Assembly (NCBI GenBank): GCA_022494885.1
Contig: JAGVSM010004294.1
Span: forward strand, 1-64,000
Origin: Micrasema longulum
Lineage: Eukaryota; Arthropoda; Insecta; Trichoptera; Brachycentridae
Reading direction: 5' to 3'
DNA: 64,000 nt
Shown here: positions 41,215-51,659 of the stretch, in pieces
How the letters are laid out: each line of letters starts with the position of its first letter
Numbering within the stretch: the first letter of the stretch is position 1
The notes under the pieces: model-generated
The model's input: only the letters and a program-made list of their open reading frames with translations
Database searches by the model: none
Told to the model about the DNA's origin: nothing
Translations under genes and position numbers: made by a program

Positions 41215-41645
41215 ATTTATCAACAATATTTTGAGTTTGTCCAAATTTTTGTAGACAAGGACTGGATTCAACTCCCTAAGGGGGCTGTTTATATTAAAAT
41301 ATTACAACAGAGATGAAGAACACTTAAGAGAAGGTAATATGGAAGTTTAGGCATCTACAGGAATATGGATGTTCAACTATAGGCAGAATAAAAGTGTGTA
41401 AAGTGGCCACTTAAACCAGCCATTGACAGGTCATAAGCCCTGTAGATGCCTAGACTTCCATATTACCTTCTCTTAAGTGTTCTTCATCTCTGTTGTAATA
41501 TTTCAATAGTAAATTAGTAAAAACACCGTATGTCAATTGTTTCTAGTAAGCGGAATAACTTAGTCAGATGAATCTCACCCACATCAATAAAGGTTTCAGC
41601 TCTTTTACTTCACAAAAATCGATTATATTTATTTGGACGAGGGTA
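41215..41645. repeat. Repeat family R fold-back: + head joined to minus copy
   Basis: Bases 41215-41361 are a + oriented beginning. From about 41362 the family continues on the minus strand to about 41645. As a result 41297-41361 and 41439-41503 form a 65-bp inverted repeat with a single mismatch, spaced by 77 bp. Near identity implies the inversion is young or maintained by conversion. Confidence 0.85.
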
Positions 41646-41819
41646 CAGCATTGAAGTTGATGAATTTTTCAAATTGTTTCGGATTATTGTGACGTCGAAT
41701 ATATAAATTTAGTTTTTATATTTCAGAAAATTCCACAAAACCATTTAAGGCTTTTAATTTGAGGCTACCTTCATCATTTCGCCCAGAATAATCAACGAAT
41801 TCTTCGGAAAATGTCGAAG

Positions 41820-41990
41820 TGGATTCTCCAATACTCCGTTTAAACTGACAACACTTTGACACCTGTCACCTGAGTGACCCTGTCAATAAATTGTCAATTA
41901 CACCAACACCTCCTAAACCATGGTTTATTCACCCCTGTAGCGGGTAGCAGGGTAGCAGCTTAGCACCACAAGTCTCATTTTGACTAGGTG
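41820..41990. other. Unique stretch with clustered TGTCA/TGACA words
   Basis: CTGACAACACTTTGACACCT, GTCACCTGAGTGACCCTGTC and AATAAATTGTCAATTAC carry at least five TGACA/TGTCA words and two CACCTG-type E-boxes in about 70 bp. No repeat or ORF. TALE-homeodomain and Snail-type proteins bind such words, and the density suggests a regulatory element, untested. Confidence 0.25.
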
Positions 41991-42984
41991 GCTTCTAATA
42001 TTTACCTTCAACACTATTATCTTTGGCCTGTAATTAGTTTACTTATATACTAAAGGTAAATTAAATGATAAGAAGAGATTGACATATTTCGCTTATCCTT
42101 TGAAGTCAGAAACCTTATATTGTTAAAATTAATCAATATCGTGGGTTTGAATTGACGTCGGACTTACATGGCGTATAATATTTATTTTTAAAATAATTTC
42201 AGTTAAAATTCTGAATACTGCAGGGCAAATTTCACCATATTCCCCAAAAAAATTTTTTTTTTATATACTTATATAGAAATGAGTAATGTGGATATTTAAA
42301 TATAATGAATTATTTTTAAAAAATAAAATTGAAGTCAGGAAATTGAAACTAAATATAAAGAATTTATTATTGAGAAAACAGCAAAACATTTTGAAAGAAA
42401 AATAAATAATCGATAATAAGTCATTATGACTGTCTCAGTACTTGACTTACAACGTTAATTGACTGGAATAATTCGCGTGTAATTGCCTTCAAGGCCTTGA
42501 TTTTCTGCCAGAGACACAAAGCACATAAATAATGACACTGAAAATCAGTGTCGTAGCTAAGGCAACAAGTTACACAGAAATATAAACAGGTAAAGTATGT
42601 GTATCTTTCGAAAATTAATTTTTGCATGTGTATCGTGTTTTTTTATTTCTTTCTTTCGAATTGTTGAGGGCAACGCTATTTACTGAATGCAAAATGCGGT
42701 TGGTACGGCAATAACGTGTGTTTTTGTTATGCGCCATTGTATAACAAAAAGAAACTTTGTGCAACACGCACTCTCACACAAATAATCATTTTTTGTATTT
42801 TTCCTTTTTTCTTTTCTTGACTATATCGGATTTTATTTTTTTATTTTTGCAACACTTTCCTGTTTTTTTTAGTTATTTATTTAACAGAAACACAAAGTCA
42901 ACAATGATTAAAAAAAATAATAAAGATTAGGTTTAAAAACAGACTAACGAAGTTTCAAAGTAAAAACAATACATATTAAATAAT
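41991..42984. other. AT-rich stretch, one 10-bp inverted repeat
   Basis: TTTTTGTTAT at 42721-42730 pairs with ATAACAAAAA at 42741-42750. Otherwise only chance ORFs (67 codons, minus, 42424-42627) and AT-rich sequence. Confidence 0.4.
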
Positions 42985-43290
42985 GGTACATTTTTTTTAT
43001 ATATATATTTTTATATATGTAAAAGGGTTTGTTTGTTTTTATTTTTATGAGAGTAAGTATTCAGAATTATTAAAAAGCAAGTGAGAGCGTATCGCAGCCA
43101 GAAAGAATAAGTCTTAATTTTTTTGAATAAATTAATGGGCATATCAAATATATCAATAGATGCAAATAAATATTTATTGTTTGAGCAAGAGTAATAGAAG
43201 AAAGAGTGTTTTGCATAGTTAGTGCTACAGACTAGCAGATGGAATTAATATTTATTTCTGGTCATGCGAAAAGGGACATAAAAAATGCAA
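42985..43290 (-). pseudogene. LINE ORF2 C-terminal remnant (partner of 2.17 kb)
   Basis: The minus strand starts GTCCCTTTTCGCATGACCAG, then AGTCTGTAGCACTAACTATG, TCTATTGATATATTTGATAT and TCTGGCTGCGATACGCTCTC. Block for block it follows the + copy at 2165-2420, with similar spacing. Frames are broken. The two copies are about 41 kb apart and inverted. Confidence 0.65.
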
Positions 43291-43319
43291 AGAATACAAG
43301 TAATTACATTTATGCTTTT

Positions 43320-43400
43320 GGCAGGCGCCGTGGCGCAGTTGGATAGACGGCCAGCTGTAAAACTGACGTCGCGGGTTCGAATTCCACCAGATGCAAGAAA
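43320..43400 (+). repeat. tRNA-headed SINE, family C
   Basis: CAGGCGCCGTGGCGCAGTTG and GGATAGACGGCCAGCTGTAA give an A-box and a pseudo-anticodon region. GTCGCGGGTTCGAATTCC gives a B-box. The T stem does not close fully and the acceptor end is unpaired. An AAAAAAAAA tail follows, so it is a SINE rather than a tRNA gene. Relative of 27290-27378. Confidence 0.75.
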
Positions 43401-43534
43401 AAAAAATTGATATATTTTTTTATCAATCGGTCTGGGTATTGTGGTGTATTTTTTTTAACCTCCTTCCATATCCCTTATATCCCGCCTGCTGACAAGCCTC
43501 GAAATAGAGGCTTAGCAGGTTATTCGGAATCGGA

Positions 43535-43690
43535 ATTGGGCTTTGGTCCCGTGGCTAGTATCTCGGACTCACGGCTCAAAGGTCCGTGGTTTGAATCCCA
43601 CTCTACCCCAACTCAATTCATTATTTATGACACCTTGAAAATGGCCCTAAAAATGAAATATTTCGGTTAATCATAAGAACGCAAATATTT
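43535..43690 (+). repeat. SINE-A copy
   Basis: GGGCTTTGGTCCCGTGGCTA, GTATCTCGGACTCACGGCTC, GGTCCGTGGTTTGAATCCCA and CTCTACCCCAACTCAATTCA, then AAATGGCCCTAAAAATGAAA and a T-rich tail. A complete head is retained. Confidence 0.82.
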
Positions 43691-43789
43691 CTTTTTTATA
43701 AAACAGTTTTCCAAATTGTTCTTGCTGTTGTTTTCCCTTACAAACGAAATATAAAGCCGTGAAAATAACCTTTAGGATTATATAATGTG

Positions 43790-44060
43790 ATAGCTGCCGT
43801 AGATATCGGAAACATATTTCGCGATTGTTGCAATCTTGTATATGAGCGTTATATAGTTTATAACCGCGCGACGGGATATTAACCGTCATAATAAGTGTCG
43901 AATGTAAACCAGGCATAAATCACGCGGCTTGTGCAATAAGTGTCGAGAGACACCCACATAAATCATGGTTGTAAAACGAAAATAAATTTCTTTTCTTTTT
44001 GCCTGTGTTAAATGGCTTTTGGGGTCAATTTATCGGGGGAGACAGATGTAAGGCCCGAGT
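43790..44060. other. Unique stretch with a 45-bp two-part direct repeat
   Basis: ATAAGTGTCGA with CATAAATCA occurs at 43891-43923 and again at 43936-43965 (offset 45 and 43). The surroundings are less AT-rich and free of known repeats. TAAGTG resembles an NK-2 class homeodomain site. A duplicated regulatory module is one reading. Confidence 0.3.
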
Positions 44061-44924
44061 GAGATCGAAGGAGTAGCGAGCTTTAAAAGTTTCTTCTAAT
44101 ATTGTTCTTCCGTGTTGACTGCTTTGTAAAGATTCACTAAACTTAGGGAAATCGAGGAAAATAGGGGAAAATTTACCGAATTTTATTCTGAAAAAGGTCA
44201 GGCGGATTCTGCGAAAACAAATAGCTGAAATATTCATTTCAACTAAACAACTTCACCAATATGAAAAAAATTAAAATACGTAAATTTACTAATTTTTCAC
44301 TTGTGAATCAAGGGTACTCTGTGCTATGCATTTTTACTACTTTATTTTAATCTTCAAAAACTTGAGCGGAATTATTGGTTAAAGCAATGTCTTCCAGCCA
44401 ACCAAAAAAAAAACCGGTTTAAATAAGAATTATCAAAAATTTTTACTAAAAAACAAAATATATATATCAAAAGATACATTCTTGAAAAATATCTAATTAA
44501 TTAAAAAATTCAGAAAAATCAGTTTTTTTAATGGGGAGATAAGGCTTGCACATATTAACTTTAGTAAAAGTACATTGTGTTATCCATTGTGTTGTCCTTT
44601 TTTATTTTATTTTTTTTATAATTCATTGCCCAAAAAAAAATATGTTCAAAACTCGTTTATTTATCGTAGCTGCTCCAAATTTAATTTACTTTGTCCCCAT
44701 TTAGATATTTTAAATACAAAATTTTGTGACTTATAAAAAAAAACTTTTTGAAACACTGTAAAATGAAACATTTGTCAGTGCGTAATAAGTTTTTGTTCAT
44801 TTAAATATGTTTATTTTATTATGATTTCAAATTTTTAATTGGTCAACTATTTAATGAAAATCCCTCTCCTCCACTCATCCACTCTATTTCCTCATCCCTT
44901 AACCTTCTTACAAGCTCTTTTTTT
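44061..44924. other. AT-rich stretch, nothing recognised
   Basis: No supported gene, repeat relation or splice pair. Confidence 0.4.
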
Positions 44925-45630
44925 TCTCATCTTTATATATATAATTCTTCGGTACGTGTGATGTCACCGAACTCCTAAACGGCTTAACCGATTTACGTGC
45001 GGTTTTCAGATAAATATAGATCTTTGCGCTGTGCGTGTTTGTAGATATTAAAATCTTCAATCTAATATGTAAACAATAATTAAGGAGCATAAATGTTTTA
45101 TTCATCGATCTACCAAGGTTGCATTCGAGGAGAATGCATTTACAGAAAATGGAAAGATGTTGTTTTTTTGTGTATAAAAAAGTTTGCTTTTGAATGTTTA
45201 AAAACAACATTCGCTTAGGATTTATGGATTTCAATCAGATTCTTTTTTTAAATTCCTTATAACTTCTTCCTATTTATTTATTTTTACTGAATGTTGGGTA
45301 ATACTAAAATAATATTAAATTCAATACATTTTTAACAATCGTATTCCTACATAAGTACACCCGTCTGTTGGTGAGAAGACCGGAATCTGACGTTTGCAAA
45401 AAAAATGCCACATTTGAAAAAATATTTATTTTATGTTTTGGAATTCAACCATAAACAAATATCAGGTACCTACTTAAATTTAATATTTAAATATTAACCG
45501 TTTTTAATTTTGGAATTTAATCACAAAAAAGTACCTAGGTACCAACTTATCAATGAAAAGTATTTTTCCAAGCTAATAGCAGGCAAGCCAACGTTCGGGC
45601 AGGACAACGTCTGTCGGGTTCGCTAGTGTT
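44925..45630 (-). repeat. Interspersed repeat family P, copy 2
   Basis: The minus strand begins ACTAGCGAACCCGACAGACG, TTGTCCTGCCCGAACGTTGG and ends near ATCGGTTAAGCCGTTTAGGA, GTTCGGTGACATCACACGTA and CCGAAGAATTATATATA. The frame fragment AKIYIYLKTARKSVKPFRSS on the minus strand parallels copy 1. Both copies have the same length class (about 650-700 bp), suggesting a defined unit. Confidence 0.75.
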
Positions 45631-46009
45631 TTATATAATATATTATTTTTCTCTTTACTGTGTAACATGTTCTTTTATTATATTTGTGAGAAATTTTAAC
45701 TGGATGTATGTACTATTTTATATATTTTGTATTCTTATAAAACAACTGTTGTTTTTCCTTAATAAATAAAAAATATATATATATAAACAAAAAGGATGAG
45801 GTATGTGAAATCAGCTGATTCGTTTGGAAAATAGAGAAAAAGGACATAAGGAAAGAAAAGGAAAAAAAATATTTCAATTCAAAAAAATTAAATGAAGGAA
45901 GGTTAGGGTTCTAATTCCAACATATAAATATTTCAGCCGTTTCTTGAAGGTTGCCAGAGAAGGTGCATTTTTTATATAAAGGGTTAGTTTATACTAAAGT
46001 CTAGCTTCT
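45631..46009. other. AT-rich stretch ending in AATAAATAAAAA
   Basis: Bases 45640-45785 resemble an unassigned 3-prime UTR with an AATAAATAAA tail and (AT)n. Nothing else recognised. Confidence 0.35.
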
Positions 46010-46130
46010 ATATTACAACAGAAATGAAAAACATGTTATAGAAGGAAATACAGAAGTTTAGGCATTTACAGAGTTTATGATGTGTCATTGGCTGGTTAAA
46101 GTGGCCATTTTCCAGAATGGTGAATGTTAC
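46010..46130 (+). repeat. Repeat family R, partial copy
   Basis: ACAGAAATGAAAAACATGTT, GAAGTTTAGGCATTTACAGA and TGTGTCATTGGCTGGTTAAA, then AGAATGGTGAATGTTACACA turned to the opposite strand. It also looks partly folded back, like the 41.4 kb copy. Confidence 0.6.
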
Positions 46131-46275
46131 ACAGTGTAAAAACGATCCAATCACTACACTACGAGGCGGACATAACTTCACTCGATTTCGTTTTTCAGGA
46201 TATAACCGCAAAATAGCGTTTATTTTCTCGCATAACTATATTCTACATCTGCTCAGATGCGTACCAAATATAAAA
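46131..46275 (-). repeat. SINE-B head and 5-prime module
   Basis: The minus strand has the 5-prime module (CTGAGCAGATGTAGAATATA), then GAAATCGAGTGAAGTTATG, head start GTCCGCCTCGTAGTGTAGTG and ATTGGATCG. The later part of the head and body are missing. Supports the module-linker-head order. Confidence 0.6.
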
Positions 46276-47404
46276 AAGGTAATATTAAATTATTTATGCT
46301 TGTAATGTGGGACACAAATCCTACAAATAAACAGGGTGAAATAATTTCAACCTGATGGAGTTAATGCAAACTTCCTCGACTAGCTTACAGATCCCCGTAA
46401 CAATAGTCCTGGGAGCGATTTTCACGTTCTCTAGGATTCGGGATGCCTGACGACTCTCTGAGGGAAAGTGGGAAGATGTTGTAATTAAAACCAGACATCA
46501 AAACCAGCAATACCAAAGGAAGAATACAATATGTTAATATGAAAACATAGTTAATTATCAAGTGTGTATATTTTTTGGTTGACTCAATGTAAGTTGGAAT
46601 CGTCCCGACCTTTCGGCTACCATTGCAGGAGCCATCTCCTACTTTAATAAATAAATCAATAAATTAACACACTTTATGCGCGAAAGGTAGTTCTACCTGC
46701 GCGCCTGACTGGTGCTTATTGGCGGCAAGGGTAATACTTGCGACGCCGGCTCCACTTTAAAGGCGAGAAATGTAGACGTACTCGATTATTTAATTCGAGT
46801 ATTTTTCAATGCTTACAGATGCTCTAAATTACACACACAAATCTAAAAAAGTCCAATAAGCTGTCTTTTCAATAATTTGTTTAGTAAATTAGTATAAACT
46901 TTATGAAAATTATATCTGTCTTCTGTTCACTCATTTTTATTGAATGATTGTTAAGCAGAGTGGCGGCATTTTCGGATTGTAGTTTTTATAATATGGTTTG
47001 TTGTTTGTTCATCGCCCTGCGAATGCAAATATAGATAAATACCTATATATTTTTTATTTTGTGTTATGAATACATTTGACTTATATTCTTATCCTTTATT
47101 TTACTATCACGAGCAGTGTATGGTGAGTGTGTATTCAAAATTTCATCAAAAAAATGGTATTTTACAAGACAGAGCAATTTTCATAAAAGTAGTCATTATT
47201 GATTTTTTTTGCTGAATTTTGCCCGTTGCGTTAACCTTTAACATTGTTGCTAAGTCCACATAAAATAGCTAGATTATATTACGAAAAAGCACGCGTACAA
47301 CTTCCAAAAATCGAAGATATGTGGATATCACATGGATTTAGTGGAATGTTAAATATGACACATTACGTAAAATAATCACTTTGACTTAGGCGGATTTCGA
47401 AAAT
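46276..47404. other. Unique stretch with GC-rich part at 46.68-46.79 kb
   Basis: GCGCGAAAGGTAGTTCTACC TGCGCGC (46678-46704, written with a break) is an interrupted inverted repeat (GCGCG and AGGTAG arms). GGCGGCAAGGG and GCGACGCCGGC follow. At 47090 a GTGAGT donor-like word lacks an acceptor partner. No gene is supported. Confidence 0.35.
46607..46640 (-). ncRNA. Hammerhead-like motif, decayed copy
   Basis: The minus strand reads AGGAGATGGCTCCTGCAATG, then GTAGCCGAAAGGTC. It shares the stem II and GAAA part with the 14.64 kb motif but has lost CUGA. A dispersed element end is the likeliest origin. Confidence 0.3.
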
Positions 47405-47600
47405 GTTTTTTTTTGCTAAAAAATAAATATTTCCATCCTTGCGATTAACCTAAATATTTCAATTTTGGGCCCATTTTCAACGACTTGTTAATAACTCACG
47501 GTTGAAAAATGATAATCGAGTTAGGGGATAGTGGAATTCGAATCTCGGACCTCTGATCCTTGAGTCCGCAATACTAACTACAGGACCACAGGCCGATCTG
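47405..47600 (-). repeat. SINE-A copy
   Basis: Minus-strand head GTCCTGTAGTTAGTATTGCG, GATCAGAGGTCCGAGATTCG, body CACTATCCCCTAACTCGATT and CTTGATAAC-type AAC blocks, and a full tail GGTTAATCGCAAGGATGGAA with an A/T-rich end. One of the most complete tails of the family. Confidence 0.82.
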
Positions 47601-47734
47601 ATTTTATTCATCACTATTTATTTATTTGTTCTTTTACAATTTATGCATGACTTTTTTTGCATTATTGATAATATTGATAGATTTGATGTATTTATATAAT
47701 TTTTATTCATTTTTGTGGGAATATCAAATAAATT

Positions 47735-47835
47735 AAACATGTTAACATCCACTGATCAAACAGGGTTGCCAAAACGGTAACTATTCTTCCGGAAAAGCGC
47801 GGCTGACTAACCGGTATAACGGTTTACCGCCCTCC
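47735..47835 (+). repeat. Block shared with 35.23 kb beside SINE-A
   Basis: ACATGTTAACATCCACTGAT, CAAACAGGGTTGCCAAAACG and GCTGACTAACCGGTATAACG. Same side and strand relative to SINE-A as at 35.23 kb; the distance to the SINE differs (about 140 against 60 bp). Confidence 0.7.
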
Positions 47836-50079
47836 ATTTCTATTATCAGTTTCATTAGCTCTCTAGTCACGGATGTGAAATGGCATCCCTGTAATTTCTT
47901 CTGTTTCCCTCCTCTATCTGAGAGGTTTTTTTTTATTATTTAACCCCAGCTCAGATTAGATGACGCGTCTAACAAAATAATGCTATGCTCCATCGCTTCG
48001 CTCTCTAAAGTTGTTCCACAAAGGATCGAAGGTTTAATCCTTATTTATTTCTGTTTTATCACATATCCTTTATTTGGGTAAACACAATGGACTCTGCAAT
48101 TACTTTTATACTAGTAAATTGCTCTCCATAAAATAAAACGCATTACTTTACAGTTAAAACTACAGATTTCTCAACCGTCGAGTGTTAAAATTAAGATACA
48201 GGGTGTTTTATGCATTTACAACCATTTTTTTTTACCTTTTCTCACACATTAAGAATAATTGATATTCACGAATTACATCGTGTTCAAATTAGTTCGGTAG
48301 TGTTATGATATATGTGTTATTTTTTCCAAAACAAATATTTTTATATTACACATGCTGAAATCTGAAGCGTTTTTACATGTCTCCTTAGAACTTCTTTCAA
48401 AATGCCCATTGTAAAATAGGGGGTTTATCTCTTCTTTTCACGGTTTAATCTCTGATATAATTAATTATTTCCATGTCCTACACAGTTAAGAAAATGACAG
48501 GTATATGTTATTTTGTCTTCGTTTTGGGTGCCTGTCTAGCTTACAAAAAATATTTCAATGACACTCAATCGATTGTACAGTGTTTATCAATAGCTAAATG
48601 TGCTTATCATTAAAATAATATGTTGCCAAAGCCAATCATTGATTGATATATTTCCAAACGGTGTTTTTGCAGTAAAAATGACAAATATGTAAGTGAAACT
48701 GTTTTTTTTTCCTCACCATAAATAAGTGGCCACCTTGTTTTTGTGTACTAGTAGTACTGAAATATTAATATTTCTAGTAATCTCAGTGTGTTGCTACCGC
48801 ATTCTGTTTAAAACTTACTGTCTCCCATATTGTTATTGTCTCATAAAGATATTTGATATTTTAGCAGAAGCAGTAACTTTATGTCGTAAAATATTAACGC
48901 CCCTTATGTATGACAACGGATACAGCGATATCGTAAAAAATCAAATATTAATTTAGCTTATGTCGTCCGTAAAGCACTAAATATTAAAACGAAACCTCGG
49001 TGTATTCTTACAATAAATGGCGCACTTTTACAGGCTAGAAAAGCGTTAAATATAGTACCTAATTCATAAAGTGTTTGCGTAAAACTCCGTCATAAAATAT
49101 CTTCTCTCTTGACTGGTGTCATTATCGGGGCCATTTCTCGGGATTGTGCCACTAATATTGCGACTAATATCCCTCGCGCCACAGTTTGGCAACCCTGGCG
49201 AAAGGATTTTATTGTTTTTTGTGCCATAAAAGTTTAGGGGCGAATTAAATATTTATAACCTTTGCTCGAGTCCTACAATAAAATGACACGGTCTCTCCCT
49301 AAAGACGGCTCTGTACTTTAATTTCTAATATTTTCTTGTATTTCGAGGAATGTTTGAAATGAGTAAATAGTACAAAGTATATTTTCAATTGACTATTTTC
49401 AATTGACTTGCAAATAGATTTAATGTATGTATGCATAAAGTTATATGTTTTACAAGGTATATTTACCTAATGCTTTTGCCGTAATTGTAAACTTTGATCA
49501 ACAATAATTTCTGAGTTTGTATACGTTAAGTTCAGAAGATATACTTATATTTTACAATTTTAATGCCGACTCATAAGGTTTTTGTATGTAAGTATCTACG
49601 GCGTATAAAAAATGGTAAGTTGAAAGCATTTTCTATATTTTGTTGAAGAATGACTGTCTTGCATCAAAAGGGTTCTACCTATTTATAAAGGACTGTCAAA
49701 ATGAATGATTATGATAAAATAACAATTTTTAAAAGTTCTTCAAAATCGTAGTCATTTAATTTGAACAGTTTAATTTTGATTGGTATCTCCATTGTATTGA
49801 TTTAATCGGTAAATAGATCTAATTATAAATTTAATCACTTTTGCTACGGTTTTCATACTTAGTAGTTACGATTTTATTGCCTTCTCAGAAGATATAAACT
49901 TTTTTTTACGCTTTCTTTGATGAACAGAATATACATCAGATACAGATGCCGTTAATTTTTAAACACAGGAGAAAGAAAACACAAATTTAAAGTAAACAAA
50001 CTGTAGGGATTGTCTTTGAAAACATGATATCATCTAATAAAACCTACATTTAACATAATAGCTCAATTTAGAAATGAAT
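47836..50079. other. Long stretch without elements; less AT-rich at 49.05-49.32 kb
   Basis: The 49050-49320 segment has ATTGCGACTAATATCCCTCG, CGCCACAGTTTGGCAACCCT and GTGCCATAAAAGTTTAGGGG, without a repeat copy or open frame. It is one of the longest element-free parts of the window and may be under constraint. The remainder is AT-rich, with a 76-codon chance ORF at 48726-48956. Confidence 0.35.
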
Positions 50080-50410
50080 TTTGGAAAATATTCGCCATTC
50101 CAAATTAAATAAACTGCCCAATGATCTAAAACACGAAAAGTCGAGTAGCAAATCCAAAAGTGTTGCAATCAAAAAATATTACTTTTATCTTTTTGATAAT
50201 GATAGTTTTAAATGTCATTTATATAGATGGTGTAAAGTACTGTTTCATATATTATGTTTTCTAACTATTTTGGATGTATTAACTCTGTATGATGTTATGT
50301 ATTAGCACAAAAATATTTTATTTTTTTTGTTCGGTCCTAAATGAGTTTTTTTGTACAACTCCTGGGAGTATAATATCTACAATATGTATTTTATGTTTTA
50401 TTAATAATAA
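50080..50410 (+). pseudogene. Possible LINE ORF2 C-terminal scrap
   Basis: The frame from 50081 begins MENIRHSKLNKLPNDLKHEK and SSSKSKSVAIKKYYFYL. NKLPNDLK followed by a K-rich helix is the usual end of Jockey/CR1-type ORF2. An AT-rich 3-prime part and A-rich run follow (50408-50430). Only this short block supports the call. Confidence 0.45.
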
Positions 50411-51149
50411 AAAAAAAATAAAAACAAAAAAACAGTATTACTTCATTGGATTGGATTAAAATTGTGCAAATGCTTTGTCTGACTAGTGTTGTAAACATAT
50501 TAATCGTATATATCTCAAATACTTTCAATTTTAGAGAATATTTCTTTGGTGATTTCTTTCTACATCAAAACATTCATATAGCAACCTAAAAATATCCGGT
50601 CTTGGGTGGCGTATTTTTTAAATTAGTCTCGTCTTGTAGTGGTTAGCGCATTTCGCTACCATTTATGACAATCAGGGATAGATTGCTGACAAAATTGATT
50701 CAAACTATCTAAAAAAACATACCTTTTACTCACTGGTCTTTTTTGAGACATAATATTGCCTACAAATTAATTTAATTAAGCTACACATCAATTTCAAATA
50801 ATTTATGAAAGACGGTAGAGTTTTGTAATTGAAGATATATATAAAGAATGATACCAATGCTGACTTGCAAATTGTTAGTTTTTTATGTATTCTTATTGAA
50901 CATTCAAATAATTTTTTTGAAAAAAATTGACTGGAAATTGTGCCCTAATGCAACAACTCACCGAGATACGCCGCAGTTGGATTAACAGTGCTGGACCCCA
51001 CGCACAATTTTGTGGGAACAAAATTGGAAAAAAATATTAAATTAAATTCGTTTATAATATGACAACATTCTAATTTTAAGATGTTTTGGCTATCTAGAGA
51101 AAACTCTTGGCAATTTGCGATTAGTTCAAATAAGAACAACCCGCAGCAA
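50411..51149. other. AT-rich stretch with SINE-B head-like scrap
   Basis: At 50626-50690 TCTCGTCTTGTAGTGGTTAG and CGCATTTCGCTACC resemble a decayed SINE-B head. The remainder is not recognised. Confidence 0.35.
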
Positions 51150-51586
51150 TGATCTCCATGAAGAAGCTAGAGAACAAACAAATAAAGCCTTCGTGGCTGG
51201 ATGCTCAAAAAATGCTGCATAGAGAAGCAAACATATGCTGAAGGAGAGCAAAGTACAAATTTATAAAAACCTGCGTGTTTCAATGCCGTATATCTTATTA
51301 TGGTATACGGCATTGAAACAAGGGCTGATAAAACCAGAGCAAAAAGCCTCCTTAGAACCATTAAATCTGACCCACTGGAACGACAGTCCGAGACATAGTA
51401 AGAAACTCCGAAATATGAAGTACATATCTGCGAAGTCGGAGATGTCGCGTGATGTGGAAAATAAATAAGACGTTTCTGGAAAGACCACGTGGAGAGAGCA
51501 GATTATGAAAGAGTGGTGAGCATCACGGCAGATGCGATACCAGTTGGCAGCAGACCCTCCAAGTGAATTCAAGAAAAGTTCATGGT
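51150..51586 (+). pseudogene. Second RTE-like LINE type, C-terminal remnant
   Basis: Across two frames: YGIETRADKTRAKSLLRTIK (with a 40-bp palindromic rearrangement just before), KYEVHICEVGDVA, RRFWKDHVERADYERVV and SITADAIPVGSRPSK. The set YG.ETR.DT, SLLRT, DHV.R...R is the C-terminal region of another widespread non-LTR type, distinct from the LRWFGHVERM family. It is abruptly followed by a different LINE at 51587. Confidence 0.7.
51278..51318. repeat. Perfect 15-bp inverted repeat in LINE coding remnant
   Basis: TTTCAATGCCGTATA (51278-51292) and TATACGGCATTGAAA (51304-51318) are exact complements, loop of 11 nt. The arms both match the coding strand for a FNAVYLIMVYGIE-like stretch in one direction only, so one arm is a templated inverted duplication of the other. 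Confidence 0.9.
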
Positions 51587-51659
51587 TTACCTCTTCGTTC
51601 TAACTCTCAAAGCACTCTCTTAATACCCATCCACAATTCCTCTTTCTTCTCTAACTCAT
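51587..51659 (+). pseudogene. Jockey-like LINE, part 1 (before insertion)
   Basis: The frame reads RSNSQSTLLIPIHNSSFFSN followed by S, the IP.H.S..F.NS block before the LWN.LP end of ORF2. It stops at ACTCAT (51654-51659), the left copy of a 6-bp target duplication. Continuation is at 52028. Confidence 0.75.

Noticed and set aside
43320..43400. tRNA gene
   Set aside because: A- and B-box-like sequences are present, but acceptor arms do not pair, the T stem is imperfect and an A-tract follows. A second dispersed copy exists. It is a SINE head.
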